NCBI RefSeq assembly: GCF_964340395.1
Contig: NC_135557.1
Span: 3,853,216 to 3,917,215 of the forward strand
Direction: 5' to 3'
Source: Glandiceps talaboti
Lineage: Eukaryota; Hemichordata; Enteropneusta; Spengelidae
DNA: 64,000 nucleotides
Part shown: positions 61,491-64,000 of the stretch, piece by piece
How positions within the stretch are numbered: the stretch's first letter is position 1
Layout: every line of letters begins with the position of its first letter
Program-made: the position numbers and the translations under genes
The notes under the pieces: model-generated
The model's input: the letters and a program-made list of their open reading frames with translations, nothing else
What the model was told of the DNA's origin: nothing
Database searches by the model: none

Positions 61491-61733
61491 AGAATCGTGA
61501 ATAAATTGACGAATTGAACAAATGGAAGACAGAACTTGAACAGAAACAGAGGGGAGTTTATGACAAACAAGACGGAGTAGAAGAGACACTCAAAGATCAT
61601 GAGAAAAGAAATTAAATACTTGACGGCACTCAACAACAGCTAGAAAACCCCAAAATGAACTTCGTACAGAGAAAGAGATCTGACATAAGAGAGATAACAG
61701 AAAACGACCTCATCAATTACTTTAGTCCGATGG
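61491..61733 (+). pseudogene. Degenerate coiled-coil exon
   Basis: After the acceptor TTTCAACAG, one frame reads IDELNKWKTELEQKQRGVYD, then DGVEETLKDHEKRN, a TAA at 61,613, ILDGTQQQLENPKMNF and ITENDLINYFSPM, ending at a donor-like GGTATT. A first TAA lies at 61,502. The charged, Leu-spaced pattern is that of a coiled coil and the composition is clearly protein-derived, but two in-frame stops break it. The family is not recognised. Confidence 0.4.
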
Positions 61734-61739
61734 GTATTG

Positions 61740-62144
61740 TTTCAAATGTTGTAATTGGTTTAATCCGGGTTCAGAACTATTTGTCAGCAATTATTCAAAA
61801 CTAGGGACCTCACTGACATCTAGTGACCTCACTGACATCTGAGCTTAATGAGGGGTCGTATGTGTCTGGAAGTTTGTATCGCACTCTCTCCACCTCAGTC
61901 GAAAATTTCAAGTCACGAATTTAAAGTTTGTGTTTGGAACAAAAGGTTAACGTTATATTGGCCGGATTACCAGCAAAGTTGTATTTAGCTTGTATCATAT
62001 TTATGAATTCACATTACATATAGTGTATGGGCATATACTGTATTTGATACCGATATGTGTGAACAAATACACTTACACAGTATGTGGGTATTACGTATAT
62101 ACTGTTATGTATATGGACACATATATATAGATATCCAAGTATAC
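61740..62144. other. Non-coding, upstream flank of the LTR element
   Basis: A short direct repeat (GACCTCACTGACATCT twice at about 61,806 and 61,824). No other feature. Confidence 0.5.
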
Positions 62145-62772
62145 TGTTACGAAATACTTGGGCATTTTAGCGCCCTCAGTGGTCACTTGTGGCCAGTCCT
62201 ATACTATTAGTATCTGGCTGAGAAATGTAAAAGATCCCTGATTCTCAGGTACGGTTATCCGACTATTTGGGTATATGTCAGTCAGTTGCTAGGAGGTGGA
62301 GACTTGGTCACGTGAGGTTGGTAACCATGGGCAACCACCCCTCCCGTCCGGGGACTCTGGATGAAGACGGCGTGCAGTGAACAGTGTATTTCTTATGCTG
62401 GTGAACTAATCTCTTGCTTACCTCTATTTTCCTTCTATTTCGGTTAAAACCCATTTCTTTCATTGGGGAAGTATTTCCTCGTACACCTCTGTGAGGTAGA
62501 TTGTTGGTTTATCGAGTTGTTCCAGGGTTTTTCTGGTTTCTTTGTTCCGTACGATTGGTGTGGCAATCAGTGCATTCGTGCAGACCCAGTTTTACGGTGC
62601 GAGTTCTGCCCTCGCACACAGTCTAAACGAACGGCCCGTAACGAGGCATTCACGGTTATCGGAGGCCAGTTTGCGCTACCGTTTACACTGGTTTTCGTGG
62701 GCCTTGTGGTGTAGTATTTTATAGAGTTTACAACTTCAGGGTTTTTGGAGTATTTTCCAGAGATTCGTTGCA
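62145..62772 (+). repeat. Putative 5' LTR
   Basis: It begins TGTTACGAAATACTTGG, an LTR-like start (TG), and ends TTGCA just before the primer-binding site, so the limits give about 628 bp. The ends TGTTAC and GTTGCA are only loosely inverted. The second LTR lies outside the window, so the boundaries are provisional. The short open frames inside are not genes. Confidence 0.6.
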
Positions 62773-62773
62773 A

Positions 62774-62792
62774 TGGTGGCAAGCGGCGTGAT
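62774..62792 (+). other. Putative tRNA primer-binding site
   Basis: TGGTGGCAAGCGGCGTGAT follows the LTR end after one base. TGG matches the universal CCA end of tRNA. The sequence shares TGGTG and CGTGAT with the complement of the tRNA-Trp 3' end (TGGTGACCCCGACGTGAT) but is imperfect, so the primer identity is uncertain. Confidence 0.55.
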
Positions 62793-62955
62793 GTAAAATT
62801 GGGTCGCCTTGTGCCCTGTTCTGAAAAATCGAATTTTGCAACATTCAAAGTTTTGCAACATTGTTCATAACTTTGTGCTATTGATCAATTGTTCTATTGT
62901 TGTTCTATATATAGTCTTGTTACTAGGCAGACATTGAGTGCAGGTGTTGTCTGAC

Positions 62956-64000
62956 ATGGAAAAATTTGGTGATAGTGAAGTGTCTTTTCCGCACGCCGAT
63001 ACGGATGCTGGTAAGACTGAATTATCACTTCCAAACAAGGGTCCTGGACACGATCAGCGTTATGCTGTCGCTATGCCTCCTCTGATGTCTCCTGATGGTA
63101 TTGTTGAGCGAGGTGTTGATCGTTCGGGAGAAACTATTCCATTTTCTTTGGGGGTTGGTATTGACGCTGATAATGTTTTCAGCACTAGTACAGCTAGCAG
63201 TGCAAGTGGAGTTTTGACCTCTACCGTTCGGGGTAGTGTTTCTTTTGGCGGAGAAGGTGGTGTAAGGGAAATGGATTCTACACCCGCCAATAGTTCCTTT
63301 TATGGTTCTGGTATTAGAGGTAGAACAAGGGAAATGTTCTCACTGGGTAGAGGAACAGCCTTATCCAGAGGTGACGGTTGCTCACTGACATACAGTAAGA
63401 ATAAAACACCAGTATTTTCCACAAGTGATAACAGTTCTAACTTTAATTTCTCTAAGCATGGACTCTCTGATCCAAAGAATAACACTGCTAAAGTAGACAA
63501 TTTCACTGGTGAATCAGATTTCGCCAATTATCGTGTTCACTTTGATATTTGCGCAAAAGTCAACCAGTGGGATTCAGAACATCGTTTTAACATGTTGTTG
63601 ACTAAACTAAGAGGCCGTGCTTTGCAATTTGCTGCTCACTGTGGAAAAGATTTAAACACATATGAGGGGTTATGTGACTTACTAGGAAAGCGTTTTTCCG
63701 CTAGTGGTTTGGCAGACGACATCCGTCTGCAAGTAAAAACTATTGTGAGAAAGAAAGATCAATCACTGCAAGATCTTGCACAAGAGATACGAGAAATGAT
63801 GATAAAAGCTTATCCAAGTGCGAGTGGTGAATGTTTGGAACGCTTGTGTATAGATTGTCTGATGATGGCGGTGAAAGACGTAGCTATTCAACGTAAGATA
63901 AGTGAGGAGGGTAGAAAAAAGAATGCTACCCTGGAAAGTGTTGTGCATGAGGCACAGTGTGAGGAAAGCTTCCAAAACTTTTGTCCAAATAAAGGAAAAA
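62956..64000 (+). CDS. Gag polyprotein of a Ty3/Gypsy-like LTR retrotransposon, partial at 3'
   Basis: Open for 348 codons from ATG at 62,956 to the window edge without a stop. Gag is the structural protein that packages element RNA in cytoplasmic particles. Residues 1-175 are a Ser/Gly-rich, low-complexity N-terminal region. From about residue 180 the capsid-like retrotrans_gag region follows: VDNFTGESDFANYRVHFD, LRGRALQFA near residue 218, then an F-A-S segment and LQDLAQEIREMMIKAYP, all typical of invertebrate Gypsy-type Gag (FxGxxxWxxY...; LxGxA; L..L...I..L...AYP). No CCHC knuckle is reached yet; it and pol should lie beyond 64,000. The start was chosen because it is the first ATG after the primer-binding site in this frame. 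The reading frame is intact, so the copy may be young. Confidence 0.88.
   Translation, partial: MEKFGDSEVSFPHADTDAGKTELSLPNKGPGHDQRYAVAMPPLMSPDGIVERGVDRSGETIPFSLGVGIDADNVFSTSTASSASGVLTSTVRGSVSFGGEGGVREMDSTPANSSFYGSGIRGRTREMFSLGRGTALSRGDGCSLTYSKNKTPVFSTSDNSSNFNFSKHGLSDPKNNTAKVDNFTGESDFANYRVHFDICAKVNQWDSEHRFNMLLTKLRGRALQFAAHCGKDLNTYEGLCDLLGKRFSASGLADDIRLQVKTIVRKKDQSLQDLAQEIREMMIKAYPSASGECLERLCIDCLMMAVKDVAIQRKISEEGRKKNATLESVVHEAQCEESFQNFCPNKGK

Noticed and set aside
62463-62848. Three frames of 60-93 codons
   Set aside because: They lie inside the LTR and leader of the retrotransposon, where no protein is expected.
63060-63975. Minus-strand frames of 70-76 codons
   Set aside because: They are antisense shadows of the gag reading frame.

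Overview
The window looks like nuclear DNA from an invertebrate animal, probably marine. The evidence is an AT-rich background with very few coding bases, GT-AG splice junctions around recognisable animal exons, polyadenylation signals, many short inverted-repeat DNA transposons, a Ty3/Gypsy-type Gag, and very large satellite arrays. I cannot name the phylum or species from sequence alone. Only three protein families are recognisable: a fatty-acid transport protein / very-long-chain acyl-CoA synthetase (SLC27 family; last two exons only), a broken DDE transposase, and the 5' end of an LTR retrotransposon with an intact but window-truncated gag. Everything else protein-like is weak and marked as such.

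Layout. 1-1.4 kb is featureless. 1.4-5.27 kb is a minisatellite built on the decamer TTTAATACAT plus a spacer of about 60 bp, with a 1,008-bp higher-order duplication and an inverted tip. 5.3-24 kb is non-coding DNA full of dispersed repeats: a TA-flanked MITE at 6.09-6.71 kb, a foldback element at 7.98-8.32 kb, a decayed tandem array of about 390-bp units at 11.4-12.9 kb, several dispersed repeat copies, G-tract repeats near 19 kb, a 607-bp inverted-repeat element with a second element nested in it at 20.8-21.4 kb, and a DDE transposase pseudogene at 22.9-23.2 kb. At 24.05-27.0 kb a 125-bp inverted repeat brackets the two SLC27 exons.

The most unusual part is 27.0-32.7 kb. Two large arrays of the pentamer TATAG are capped by palindromes of about 143 bp that can fold as T-shaped, three-hairpin structures. 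The palindromes on the two sides of the second array (28,952-29,095 and 31,577-31,718) have largely different stem sequences but the same architecture, the same central loop and the same unpaired positions. A third short TATAG block runs directly into an 18.4-kb satellite (32.7-51.2 kb, 47-bp unit, about 390 copies) that has its own layers of higher-order repeats and no open frame on either strand.

From 51.2 to 62.1 kb non-coding DNA returns: a 1.27-kb long inverted repeat, a tandem array with a 244-bp higher-order unit, a minus-strand candidate gene start at 57.9 kb with TATA box and E2F-type site, a LINE-like tail, a 640-bp TATG microsatellite and some possible exons at 61 kb. The window ends in an LTR (62,145-62,772), a primer-binding site and gag, open to the edge. 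Tandem repeats of all kinds occupy roughly two fifths of the window. Apart from the retrotransposon parts, no set of genes here can be said to work together.
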